NCBI RefSeq assembly: GCF_900096585.1
Contig: NZ_FMYH01000008.1
Coordinates: forward strand, 1-64,000
Reading direction: 5' to 3'
Source of the DNA: Sanguibacter gelidistatuariae
GTDB lineage: Bacteria > Actinomycetota > Actinomycetes > Actinomycetales > Cellulomonadaceae
DNA length: 64,000 nt
Shown here: positions 36,094-43,968 of the stretch, piece by piece
How positions within the stretch are numbered: position 1 is the stretch's first letter
Layout of the letters: every line of letters begins with the position of its first letter
Notes under the pieces: model-generated
Database searches by the model: none
What the model saw: the letters and a program-made list of their open reading frames with translations, nothing else
What the model was told of the DNA's origin: nothing
Program-made: the position numbers and the translations under genes

Positions 36094-38205
36094 GTGTCCG
36101 ACGATCGCCCGATCTTCCCTGTCGTCATGCGCGGCTATGACCGAGCGCAGGTCGACGGACGGATCCAGTCCCTCGAGTCGACGCTCGCGAAGTCGCTTGC
36201 GCAGATCGAGGCGCTCGAAGCACACACGCGGCAGGTCGCCACGGACCTCGACGCGGCCCACGAGAAGCTCCGTGAGACCGAACGGCCTTCCTACGCGGGG
36301 CTCGGCTCACGCATCGAGCAGCTCATGCGCACGGCGGAAGAGCAGTCGACCGACGTCATGTCCCAGGCGAACACCCACGCCGAGGACGTCCTGAGCCGGG
36401 CGAAGGCCACCTCGGGGCAGATCAGGTCGCGCGCCGAGAACGAGGCCGCCGAGATCCTGGCTGCTGCCCGCCGCGAGGCCGACGAGGTCAGGACGTCCGC
36501 CCACAACGAGGCCGAGACCACGACCGTGTCGGCCGAGCGTCGCGCCGAGGAGCTCGTAGGCTCTGCCGAGCGGGAGGCCACCCGGATCCAGACGGCGATC
36601 ATCACCGAGGGCACCGAGCGCCGCACCTCCCTCGAGCGTGAGCTCGGAACCCTGCGCGCGACGACCGAACGCGAGATCACCGAGCTGCGCGTGACCACGG
36701 AGCGCGACGCCCAGGCGTTGCGCACCAGCACCGAGGCGTGGTCCGCCAACGAGCGCGAGGAAGCAGCACGCTTTGCCCGTGAGCTGCGTCTGACGACCGA
36801 CGCCGAGACGACCGAGCTGCGCCACCGGACCCACTCCGAGACCGCTGAGGCGCGCAAGGACGCCGACGACTACACCTCCCAGCTGCGCGCCTCCGCGACC
36901 CGCGACACCGACGACCTGCGTCAGCGCACCGAGACCGACGCCGCGACCGTGCGCGCGGCGGCCCAGCAGGAGGTCGACGCACGCCGCGGCGAGCTCAGCC
37001 GCGAGCTCGCCTCGCTGCGTCAGGCAACCGAGGCCGAGATCGCCGCCCTGCGGTTCGGCGTCGACCAGGAGCTCGACGCCGTGCGCCTGCAGGCCGAGCA
37101 TGACCTCAACGACCTGCGCACCACGGCCGAGCGCACGACGACCGAGCAGCTCACGACCGCCAACCTCGAGGCGACCCACCTGGTGGAGAGCGCGGCCCGG
37201 GAGGCCGGCGAGCTGCGCGAGCGCGCCCTGCGCGAGACGACCGAGCAGCGCGAGAGCGCCGCCCGGGAGACCACAGAGCTGCGCGAGCAGACGATCGTCG
37301 ACGCCGACCGCGCCGTCTCGGACGCCAAGCGTCAGGCCGACGAGATCCTCTCCACCAGCCGCGCCGAGGCCGCTCAGCTGCTTGACGCCGCGCGTGAGGG
37401 ACTCGCCGCTGCGGAGCTGGACATCGCGGCCAAGCACGAGCAGGCCCAGCTTGCGGACACCGAGCTCCATGCCCAGAGCAAGGCGGAGACCGACCGACTG
37501 CTCAGCGACGCCGAGCGGCACGCCGCCGAGGCCGAGCGCCGGGCCGCGGAGGCACTGGCGACCTTCGAGCAGATCCGCAAGGACAGCGACGCATATACCA
37601 AGGAGTCTGCGGAGTCGGCCCGTCTGGCCGCGGAGACCATCACGTCCTCGTCTCGCGAGCAGGCCGAGCAGACCGTCAGCGACTCCCTGATCGAGGCCGA
37701 GCGCGAGCGCAGCACCGCCCAGCGTCAGGTCGACGACCTCAACCGCCAGCGCGAGTCCATCACGACCTACCTCGACGAGCTGCGGACCCTGCTGGGCACC
37801 GAGGCCATCCCGAGCGCGTCGACCCTCGAGAAGGCCGCGGCGGTCGAGGAGTCCTTCGTCGCCGCGACCGCCGCCACCCAGCAGAAGCCGAAGAAGTCGA
37901 CCCGGCCCGCCCCGCTCTCGGCTCAGGGCACTCCAGCCCAGCAGGCGCGCAAGGCCGCCGCCGGAAAGGGTGCGGCCCACCCGGCTCCGCTGTCAGCCGC
38001 CCCCACGAACACCGACAGCGACGAGGTCGCTTCCGTGGTCGAGGCAGCTGGTGACGCGGCAGTTGTTGACGCACCGGTCGAGGCAGACTCCGCGGCCGCG
38101 GCCGAGCCGGTCGAGGCTGCCGAGGCGCCTGAGGAGTCCGGAACCGAGAGCGCCACTGTCACCGACGGCGGCGAGGAGCACATCGAGGCGTCCGAGACGC
38201 GTTGA
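36094..38205 (+). CDS. DivIVA-like coiled-coil protein with exact hendecad repeats (FilP/Scy-like)
   Basis: This 703-residue protein opens FPVVMRGYDRAQVDGRIQSL, matching the DivIVA N-terminal membrane and pole-binding segment. Almost the whole remainder up to about residue 590 is predicted coiled coil without prolines. Between residues 187 and 406 there are about twenty consecutive 11-residue units of the type LRxxTxxExxx, with Leu-Arg recurring at 187, 198, 209, 231, 242, 264, 275, 308, 319, 341, 374 and 396. The C-terminus is low-complexity Lys/Pro/Ala and acidic. The role is probably cytoskeletal, in polar growth or division. GTG 36094 follows ACGGAGG. Confidence 0.85.
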   Translation: MSDDRPIFPVVMRGYDRAQVDGRIQSLESTLAKSLAQIEALEAHTRQVATDLDAAHEKLRETERPSYAGLGSRIEQLMRTAEEQSTDVMSQANTHAEDVLSRAKATSGQIRSRAENEAAEILAAARREADEVRTSAHNEAETTTVSAERRAEELVGSAEREATRIQTAIITEGTERRTSLERELGTLRATTEREITELRVTTERDAQALRTSTEAWSANEREEAARFARELRLTTDAETTELRHRTHSETAEARKDADDYTSQLRASATRDTDDLRQRTETDAATVRAAAQQEVDARRGELSRELASLRQATEAEIAALRFGVDQELDAVRLQAEHDLNDLRTTAERTTTEQLTTANLEATHLVESAAREAGELRERALRETTEQRESAARETTELREQTIVDADRAVSDAKRQADEILSTSRAEAAQLLDAAREGLAAAELDIAAKHEQAQLADTELHAQSKAETDRLLSDAERHAAEAERRAAEALATFEQIRKDSDAYTKESAESARLAAETITSSSREQAEQTVSDSLIEAERERSTAQRQVDDLNRQRESITTYLDELRTLLGTEAIPSASTLEKAAAVEESFVAATAATQQKPKKSTRPAPLSAQGTPAQQARKAAAGKGAAHPAPLSAAPTNTDSDEVASVVEAAGDAAVVDAPVEADSAAAAEPVEAAEAPEESGTESATVTDGGEEHIEASETR

Positions 38206-38645
38206 TCAACGTGTCCGAGACCAGCCCCGACCCCTCGTGGCGCGAGAAGGCGTCCTTGAACGCCGCACACCAGCGCGCTGAGCTCGAGCGCAAGCGCCAG
38301 GTGCAGTCCGACCAGGCGCGGGCGATGATCGCGACATTCGTCCGCGCGGCGGTGGCCGCCGACGTACCGACCCGCCGCTTCATCGCCCACAGCTACGGCG
38401 GCGGGGCGACCTACCGGACCTCGGTCCACGGCTGGTACCTGCGCAAGAACGAGAGCGTCGGGGTCGGGACCGACGGGGAGTTCTACGTCCTCGCCGTGCA
38501 GGGCTCGCTCATGGCGCGCCTGCGCGGCGCCGAGCTCACCCCGAGCGACCCGCCGCTCGTGCTCGGCCAGGGCGCCCGGGACGGGGAGTCCATCGACCTG
38601 AGCGAGGCTCTCGACCGGGCGCTCCACCCCGAACGCCCGGTCTGA
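38202..38645 (+). CDS. conserved-looking small protein of unknown function
   Basis: This protein of 147 residues has a charged N-terminal helix (WREKASLNAAHQRAELERKRQ) and a compact C-terminal part (RRFIAHSYGGGATYRTSVHGWYLRKNESVGVGTDGEFYVL). No family is recognised. TTG 38202 overlaps the stop of the coiled-coil gene (TTGA), suggesting coupling; GTG 38211 is an alternative giving 144 residues. Tight linkage suggests it works with the coiled-coil protein, but this is inference. Confidence 0.7.
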   Translation: MINVSETSPDPSWREKASLNAAHQRAELERKRQVQSDQARAMIATFVRAAVAADVPTRRFIAHSYGGGATYRTSVHGWYLRKNESVGVGTDGEFYVLAVQGSLMARLRGAELTPSDPPLVLGQGARDGESIDLSEALDRALHPERPV

Positions 38646-38657
38646 CCTCAATTCCGC

Positions 38658-39461
38658 TCAGTACGTCGGCGGCACCCGGTGGACCAGGTCCGTCAGCGCC
38701 CGAGCCACGTCAACCGGGCACTCGATCGCGCTCATGTGCCCGGCTCCGGGGACGACCACGAAACCCGGCTCGCTGAGCGCCGCCACCATGTGCTCGGCGG
38801 CGGCCACGGGGGTGAGCGTGTCCTCCTCCCCCACCACGACCGTGGCCGGTCCGGCGAAGGACCGCAGCACGGCCGTCCGGTCCCCGCGCGCTGCCATGGC
38901 CCGCTGCGACCAGGCGACCCCGGCCGGCGACTGCTCCCCGATCCACCCGTCGAGCCGATCGACCAGCTCGGCGCGTGCAACCCTGCTGGTCTCACCGAGC
39001 AGGCTCGAGCGCATGCCTCGCACTGCATCGACCGTCCCGGCCCGCTCGACCTCCCCGGCCACCCGCAGCCGGTTCGCCCGCGCAGCGTCGTCGTCCGCGG
39101 TCGATTTCGTGTCCACGAGGGCGAGCCCCGCGACCAGCTCGGGGTGGCGCTCGGCGAGGGCGAGGGCGACGTAGCCGCCCATCGACAGGCCGGCGACGAC
39201 TGCGGAGGTGATCCCGGCGTCGTGCAGGGAATGCGCGACGGCGGCCGCGGCGGCCTCGATCGAAGGCTCGGGGAACCCGCCGAGCGTGGCCTTCCCCAGG
39301 CCCGGAAGGTCGGCCGCGAGGACGGTGAGATCGCTCGGGAGCTCGCGGGCGACGTCGTCCCACATGCGGTGGTCGAGCGGGAACCCGTGCAGCAGGACCA
39401 GCGCCGGTGCGGTGGGTCCCGCGTCGCGGTAGGTGAACAGGGGGACGCGGGGAGCGGTCAT
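38658..39461 (-). CDS. alpha/beta-fold hydrolase
   Basis: This 267-residue hydrolase has the oxyanion-loop motif LVLLHGFPLDHRMWDDVA, the nucleophile elbow GLSMGGY (Ser) and a C-terminal VVVPGAGHMSAIE (His), with the acid near VVGEEDTLTPV. It resembles 3-oxoadipate enol-lactonase or esterase types, but the substrate cannot be assigned. ATG 39461 follows AAAGAGG; the longer frame to 39833 overlaps the neighbouring zinc-protein gene and is rejected. It is probably cotranscribed with that gene, 65 bases upstream. Confidence 0.88.
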   Translation of the reverse strand: MTAPRVPLFTYRDAGPTAPALVLLHGFPLDHRMWDDVARELPSDLTVLAADLPGLGKATLGGFPEPSIEAAAAAVAHSLHDAGITSAVVAGLSMGGYVALALAERHPELVAGLALVDTKSTADDDAARANRLRVAGEVERAGTVDAVRGMRSSLLGETSRVARAELVDRLDGWIGEQSPAGVAWSQRAMAARGDRTAVLRSFAGPATVVVGEEDTLTPVAAAEHMVAALSEPGFVVVPGAGHMSAIECPVDVARALTDLVHRVPPTY

Positions 39462-39526
39462 CGCGGGAACCTCTTTCGGTGGTACGGGTCCGGGCGACGC
39501 TGCCCAGTGGGGTCGGTCAGTGTCTG

Positions 39527-39814
39527 TCATGGGGTGCCCCAGCAGCGGGAATGCCAATGACGCCGGTCGGCGAGTGCCGCCTGGGCGCCGAAGAGGGAGT
39601 CGTTGGCCCAGGCGACGACGTGCGGGGTCCCGGCCGCGATCTCCTGGTTGCAGCCGGGGCAGCGGTAGGCCTTGTCGCCCGCGCGTACGCTCTGGACGGT
39701 CCACTCCTCGCCGCGGCGCTCCTCGGTCCGCCGGCCCCCGGTCGCCCGGTCCATGTCGAGCGGGCGGTACTCCTCGGAGTAGGGACGGCGCGAGGAACGG
39801 CGTGAAGACGGCAT
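39527..39814 (-). CDS. small zinc-ribbon-like protein
   Basis: This 95-residue protein starts MPSSRRSSRRPYSEEYRP after GGGAGGA. It has a basic, polar N-terminus and a compact end with CPGCNQEI and HWHSRCW, which together supply three Cys and two His likely to bind zinc. Similar short proteins are common in Micrococcales and carry misleading ATP/GTP-binding labels. The function is unknown. It is the first gene of a two-gene unit with the hydrolase. Confidence 0.75.
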   Translation of the reverse strand: MPSSRRSSRRPYSEEYRPLDMDRATGGRRTEERRGEEWTVQSVRAGDKAYRCPGCNQEIAAGTPHVVAWANDSLFGAQAALADRRHWHSRCWGTP

Positions 39815-40012
39815 GGCACCATCCTCCCAGCAATCACCCCGTGCGTGCCCCCGGTCCGCCCCCGGGCGTGTGGCCACCGTGCCCCCTGGTGAGGGGGCAG
39901 TGAGGGACTCGTGAGGGGGCAGGCGTCACAGGGTGCTTTCAGCATTCGACGCTACAGTTGCCTGGCTTGCGGCGTAGGCCGCACGAATCGACCACCGAAG
40001 GACTGACTCGTC

Positions 40013-40972
40013 TTGAAGAACCGCACAGTGCGCGGGATCACCGCGCTCACGCTCGGAGCTGCGCTCCTCCTGTCCGCCTGCGGGAACTCCGACGACACGG
40101 CGACCCCGACGCCGAGTGCGTCAGAATCCACGGCTCCCGCGCCCACCGCGGCCGACATCGCGGCACTGGACGCCGTCGTCGTGGCCGGAGATCCCGGGAC
40201 CAAGCCCACGCTGACGATCGCGGCTCCGTTCACCACGAGCACCGAGGTATCCCGTCTCGCGTCAGAGGGCACCGGCGACGAGATCCTCGAGGGCAACCTC
40301 GTCGGCCTCCAGCTCGTCGCCTACACCGGGTCCGACGGCGTGGAGATGCAGTCCAGCTGGGAAGACCCCGTGTTCGAGGCCGCGCTCGACGGAACCGACC
40401 TTCCGGTGGCGCTGACCGAGGCCCTCGTCGGACAGAAGGTCGGCGCGCGCGTGCTCTTCGCCCAGCCGCAGACCAACCAGACCGACGGGACGACCCAGAC
40501 GGTCGTCTTCGCGGTCGACGCGCTCTCCACCCGCCCGGTGCCCACGCGCGCCGAGGGCGAGGCCGTCACGCCTCCTGCCGACCTGCCGACCGTCACGCTC
40601 GACGACACCGGCAAGCCGAGCATCTCCATCCCCGAGGGCTACGTCGCACCGACCGAGCTCGTCGCGCAGCCGCTCATCAAGGGAACCGGCGCCGTGGTCG
40701 AGTCCGGCCAGTCCATCCAGGTCCAGTACACCGGTTGGAAGCTCTCCGACGGCACCGAGTTCGACTCCTCCTGGGAGGGCACGCCGTTGGTCACCCTGAT
40801 CGGAACCGGCAAGGTCATCGCTGGCTGGGACCAGGGCCTCGTCGGCCAGACCGTCGGCAGCCAGGTGCTGCTCGTCATCCCGAAGGCGCTCGCCTACGGC
40901 ACCGAAGGCTCCACGAGCGACCTGGCGACCGAAGACCTCGTCTTCGTCGTGGACATCCTGCGCGCGGCATAG
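40013..40972 (+). CDS. FKBP-type peptidyl-prolyl isomerase lipoprotein, copy 1
   Basis: This 319-residue exported lipoprotein (lipobox LLSAC, Cys at about 23) has a degenerate N-terminal FKBP-like domain (about 80-175) and a canonical C-terminal FKBP domain (about 220-319). The latter contains VQYTGWKLSDGTEFDSSWE, GWDQGLVGQTVGSQVLLVIP and a final LVFVVDILRA. It should assist folding of exported proteins at the membrane surface. The start is a rare TTG at 40013 with GAAGGA upstream; a -10-like TACAGT lies at 39953-39958. The next gene is a diverged tandem copy. Confidence 0.9.
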   Translation: MKNRTVRGITALTLGAALLLSACGNSDDTATPTPSASESTAPAPTAADIAALDAVVVAGDPGTKPTLTIAAPFTTSTEVSRLASEGTGDEILEGNLVGLQLVAYTGSDGVEMQSSWEDPVFEAALDGTDLPVALTEALVGQKVGARVLFAQPQTNQTDGTTQTVVFAVDALSTRPVPTRAEGEAVTPPADLPTVTLDDTGKPSISIPEGYVAPTELVAQPLIKGTGAVVESGQSIQVQYTGWKLSDGTEFDSSWEGTPLVTLIGTGKVIAGWDQGLVGQTVGSQVLLVIPKALAYGTEGSTSDLATEDLVFVVDILRAA

Positions 40973-41030
40973 CACCAGCCCTGCTCGTCGCGCGGATGCG
41001 CGGAACCAACCACCAAAGGACCGATTCGTC

Positions 41031-41978
41031 TTGAAGAACCGCACCGTACGCGCGATCACCGCCCTCACGCTCGGAGGAGCGCTCTTGCTCTCCGCATGCG
41101 GGGCTGACGCACAGGACAGCGACGCGACGCCCAGCGCCTCGGAGTCGTCGACGATCGCTCCCCCGACCGCTGCGGACATCGCCGCGCTCGCGGCGGTCAC
41201 CTGGTCCGGCGAGGCCGGGGAGAAGCCCACGATCGGCTTCACCCCACCCTTCGCGGTCACAGCCGACGTGTCCCGGGTGTTCGCCGAGGGCACCGGTGAC
41301 GCGACCGGCGTGGACGGCATCGTGTGGGTCCGGGCAGTGATGATCAACGGGACCACCGGCGAGGAGGCCCCCGCGGCCGCGTCCTCGTGGGATGCACCTC
41401 AGATGATTGACCTCAGCACGGCTCCCGAGGGCCATGCCCTGCTCGCAGTGCTCAAGGACAAGAAGGTCGGCACGCAGGCCCTGTACGCAGCCCCGCTGCC
41501 GCAGGACGACGGCACCTCGATCACGGCCCTGACCGCGCTCGAGATCATCGCCACACCGCCAGCCATCTCACTCAGCGAGGGCATGCCGACGGCCACCTTC
41601 GACGAGTCGGGTGCCCCGTCCATCACCGTCCAGCCCGGGTTCTCCGGGCCGGCCGACCTCATCACCCAGGTCCTCTCCGAGGGCGACGGCCCGGTCGTCG
41701 AGGCCGGCCAGTCGGTCACCGTGAATTACAGCGGGTGGCTCCAGTCCACGGGCGAGAAGTTCGACTCCTCCTGGGACCGGGGCACGACGTTCGACGTCTC
41801 GCCGGTCGGATCCGCGGCGGTCATCGATGGCTGGAACCAGGGCTTGGTCGGTCAGAAGGTCGGCAGCAAGGTCATGCTGGTCATCCCGCCAGAGCTCGGT
41901 TATGGCGCACAGGGCAAGGACCCTATCCCCGGTGACGCGACCCTCGTCTTCGTCGTGGAGATCATCGCCGCGAAGTAG
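41031..41978 (+). CDS. FKBP-type peptidyl-prolyl isomerase lipoprotein, copy 2
   Basis: This 315-residue protein is a tandem paralogue of the preceding one, with the same TTG start, an almost identical signal peptide (MKNRTVRAITALTLGGALLLSAC) and the same two-domain plan. The C-terminal FKBP domain has VNYSGWLQSTGEKFDSSWDRG, GWNQGLVGQKVGSKVMLVIPPELGYG and LVFVVEIIAAK, closer to the classical FKBP consensus than copy 1. The N-terminal domain is more diverged. The 5' region just before the start is also conserved between copies. A terminator follows. Confidence 0.9.
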   Translation: MKNRTVRAITALTLGGALLLSACGADAQDSDATPSASESSTIAPPTAADIAALAAVTWSGEAGEKPTIGFTPPFAVTADVSRVFAEGTGDATGVDGIVWVRAVMINGTTGEEAPAAASSWDAPQMIDLSTAPEGHALLAVLKDKKVGTQALYAAPLPQDDGTSITALTALEIIATPPAISLSEGMPTATFDESGAPSITVQPGFSGPADLITQVLSEGDGPVVEAGQSVTVNYSGWLQSTGEKFDSSWDRGTTFDVSPVGSAAVIDGWNQGLVGQKVGSKVMLVIPPELGYGAQGKDPIPGDATLVFVVEIIAAK

Positions 41979-42024
41979 TCCACAACCGCTCGACGCAGGA
42001 GCCCGACCCAAGCGGTCGTGCTCG

Positions 42025-42064
42025 CCCGAGGCCCGCTCACCGACTCCGGTGAGCGGGCCTCGGG
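42025..42064 (+). terminator. 17-bp hairpin terminator after the FKBP pair
   Basis: Arms 42025-42041 and 42048-42064 pair perfectly around GACTCC and are followed by TCGTTTCGG. It ends the FKBP transcript before the phosphoribosyltransferase gene. Confidence 0.85.
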
Positions 42065-42155
42065 TCGTTTCGGCGGGTATCACGGCTCGCGACGGGCTGG
42101 AACACCCGTCCGGACAGCCGGCGCAGGACCGTCGGATCCGCAACCGGGCCGCGCG

Positions 42156-42161
42156 TAGGGT
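42156..42161 (+). promoter_or_regulatory. -10 element TAGGGT for a leaderless phosphoribosyltransferase mRNA
   Basis: TAGGGT ends six bases before GTG 42168, placing the transcription start on the start codon. No ribosome-binding sequence is present between them. Confidence 0.5.
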
Positions 42162-42167
42162 TAGCAA

Positions 42168-42683
42168 GTGACCGAGACTGCGCAGATGGTGCCCACAGAA
42201 CGTGAAGTCCTCACCTGGGAGACGTTTGGCCTCGCCTCCCGCGAGCTCGCCGAGCAGGTCGTGGCGAGCGGGTTCCTGCCCGAGGTGGTCGTCGCCATCG
42301 CCCGCGGCGGCCTGCTGCCCGGCGGCGCCGTCGCCTACGCGCTGGGGACCAAGGGCGTCGGCACGCTCAACGTCGAGTTCTACACCGACATCGGCCAGAC
42401 CCTGAAGGACCCGCGGGTCCTCCCCCCGCTCATGGACACCTCCGAGCTCCCCGGCGCCCGCGTCCTCGTGGTCGACGACGTGGCCGACTCCGGCCGCACC
42501 CTCGCCCTGGTCATGAGCATGCTCGCGGACAAGGGCGTCCAGGCCCGCTCCGCGGTCCTCTACACGAAGCCCGCCTCGATCGTCGTGCCCGACTACTCCT
42601 GGAAGACCACCGACCGGTGGATCACATTCCCCTGGTCAGCCCAGCCCCCGGTCGACGGCGCGCTGCCGGCCGCTCCGGAGTAG
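42168..42683 (+). CDS. purine-type phosphoribosyltransferase
   Basis: This 171-residue protein has the type I PRTase fold with the PRPP motif VLVVDDVADSGRTL (about 103-116) and VVVAIARGGLLPGGAVAYAL for the pyrophosphate loop. It resembles xanthine/hypoxanthine-guanine phosphoribosyltransferases of actinobacteria, salvaging purine bases. Start GTG 42168 is leaderless. Its last 62 bases overlap the convergent DUF916 gene on the opposite strand, which is unusual. Confidence 0.87.
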   Translation: MTETAQMVPTEREVLTWETFGLASRELAEQVVASGFLPEVVVAIARGGLLPGGAVAYALGTKGVGTLNVEFYTDIGQTLKDPRVLPPLMDTSELPGARVLVVDDVADSGRTLALVMSMLADKGVQARSAVLYTKPASIVVPDYSWKTTDRWITFPWSAQPPVDGALPAAPE

Positions 42684-43842
42684 GCGTCCGGCCGAAGGTC
42701 CCGGGTCCGATCGGATCCACGGGGTTCCGCAGAGGGCTCGCCACGTTGCTGTCCAGGCCTGACAGCGGTTCCTCGCCCGGCCGGGCACTGCTCGCGCGTG
42801 CCGCGGCGACCTCGGCGTGCAGGCTCCGCCAGCGACGACGCCGCTGGCGGAGGATGAGCATCGTGCCCGCCACAACGAGGGCCGCGAGCACGAGCACGAC
42901 CCACGGGACAGCGATGGCGCTCGTCCGCTCAGTGAGGGCGGTCAGCCCCCGTCCGTCGCCAGTCAGGTCGATCGGCTCCACTGTCAGCGCCGTGCGCAAC
43001 GCAAGCACGGCCGGAAGCCCGTCGACGACGATCTCTCGGCTCACGGAGCTTCCGGGAAGGAGCTCCTCAAGGTCGCTGGTGACGGCGTCGGCCAGGACGG
43101 CACCCCACAAGGCGGTCACCTCGGCTTCCTCCTCGACCCCCAGGCGGACGTTGCCGGTGTTCTGGACCGAGTACGCGAGACGCAGGGTCCCGGTGAGCAG
43201 ATCGGGAGAGAGCTCGAAGGACGAGCTGAGGTCCTGGACGGACAGCCGGGGTAGTCGCTCGCCGGCGACGCTCAGGTAGACCCGCACGGCGATCCGTGTC
43301 TCGAGGAGCACGGGCTGCCCGTGCTCGTCCGTGACCTGAGACGTGTACGTCGTCACGATGCCTCCGGTGTGATCCCCCGGAGCTGCGTCCACCGGCACAG
43401 AGATCAGCACCGGGACGTCTGCCCGCGACCGGGCCGGGATCGTGATCTCCGCCACCGGTAGCTGCACCCAGGAGCCCACGGCTTGCGGCCTCTCGTCCGT
43501 AGGACGCAGGCCGAACACGCCGGAGTCGGAGCTCGTGAACGCGTCGGCTCCGGATACTCGCAGCGTCAGCTCGGCCTCGGAGGTGTTGGTGATGCTGATC
43601 GCGTCCTCGACCGACTCCCCTGGGTTCACGCCGTGGATGAGATAGGAGCGTGCATCCGCGCCCCCCTGGGGGCCGGCCGGTTGGACGAGCCAGCTGACAC
43701 CAGACGGGCCCGGATCAGCACTGTCCCCCGGCGCCGCGGACGCAGCGAGCACCGGGCAGAACCCGAGGACTAGACAGGTCGCGATCAGCGCTGCGGCGAG
43801 CCGGCGTGACGTGTGAGCGCAGAACAGGTACATGGGATCCAT
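42622..43842 (-). CDS. DUF916 / WxL-interacting membrane-anchored surface protein
   Basis: This 406-residue protein has a signal peptide (LAAALIATCLVLGFCPVLAASAA), a first beta-sandwich (SWLVQPAG ... GESVEDAISITNTSEAELTLRV ... ARSRADVPVLISVPVDAAPGDHTGGIVTT) matching the DUF916 peptidoglycan-binding type, a second domain (RLAYSVQNTGNVRLG), a C-terminal helix (WVVLVLAALVVAGTMLIL at about 315-332) and a basic cytoplasmic tail. In Firmicutes such proteins partner WxL proteins. Here it follows, on the same strand, a secreted protein with a WxL-like C-terminus. The start could be ATG 43842 or the ATG two codons later. Its 3' end overlaps the phosphoribosyltransferase gene. Confidence 0.82.
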   Translation of the reverse strand: MDPMYLFCAHTSRRLAAALIATCLVLGFCPVLAASAAPGDSADPGPSGVSWLVQPAGPQGGADARSYLIHGVNPGESVEDAISITNTSEAELTLRVSGADAFTSSDSGVFGLRPTDERPQAVGSWVQLPVAEITIPARSRADVPVLISVPVDAAPGDHTGGIVTTYTSQVTDEHGQPVLLETRIAVRVYLSVAGERLPRLSVQDLSSSFELSPDLLTGTLRLAYSVQNTGNVRLGVEEEAEVTALWGAVLADAVTSDLEELLPGSSVSREIVVDGLPAVLALRTALTVEPIDLTGDGRGLTALTERTSAIAVPWVVLVLAALVVAGTMLILRQRRRRWRSLHAEVAAARASSARPGEEPLSGLDSNVASPLRNPVDPIGPGTFGRTPTPERPAARRRPGAGLTRGM

Positions 43843-43901
43843 GTCTTCGAGGGTCGGGAGGCAGGCCGGCGGTCAGCCGCCTCAAGATGGTGGCCCGCTT
43901 C

Positions 43902-43937
43902 CTGTGCCGACCGGCATTCTGTGGCCGGTCGGCACAG
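43902..43937 (-). terminator. 14-bp hairpin between the WxL-like gene and the DUF916 gene
   Basis: Arms 43902-43915 and 43924-43937 pair perfectly around an 8-base loop. It sits 26 bases after the stop of the secreted protein gene and before the DUF916 gene, so it may attenuate rather than fully end transcription, lowering the downstream protein. Confidence 0.65.
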
Positions 43938-43968
43938 CAGTCACGGGCCGGTCGGCACAGCAGTCACG
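43923..43968. repeat. perfect tandem repeat of 23 bases at a gene end
   Basis: Two identical 23-base units occupy 43923-43945 and 43946-43968. The first contributes the right arm of the hairpin and the second covers the stop codon of the secreted protein gene. A duplication of the terminator arm is the simplest reading. Confidence 0.85.
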
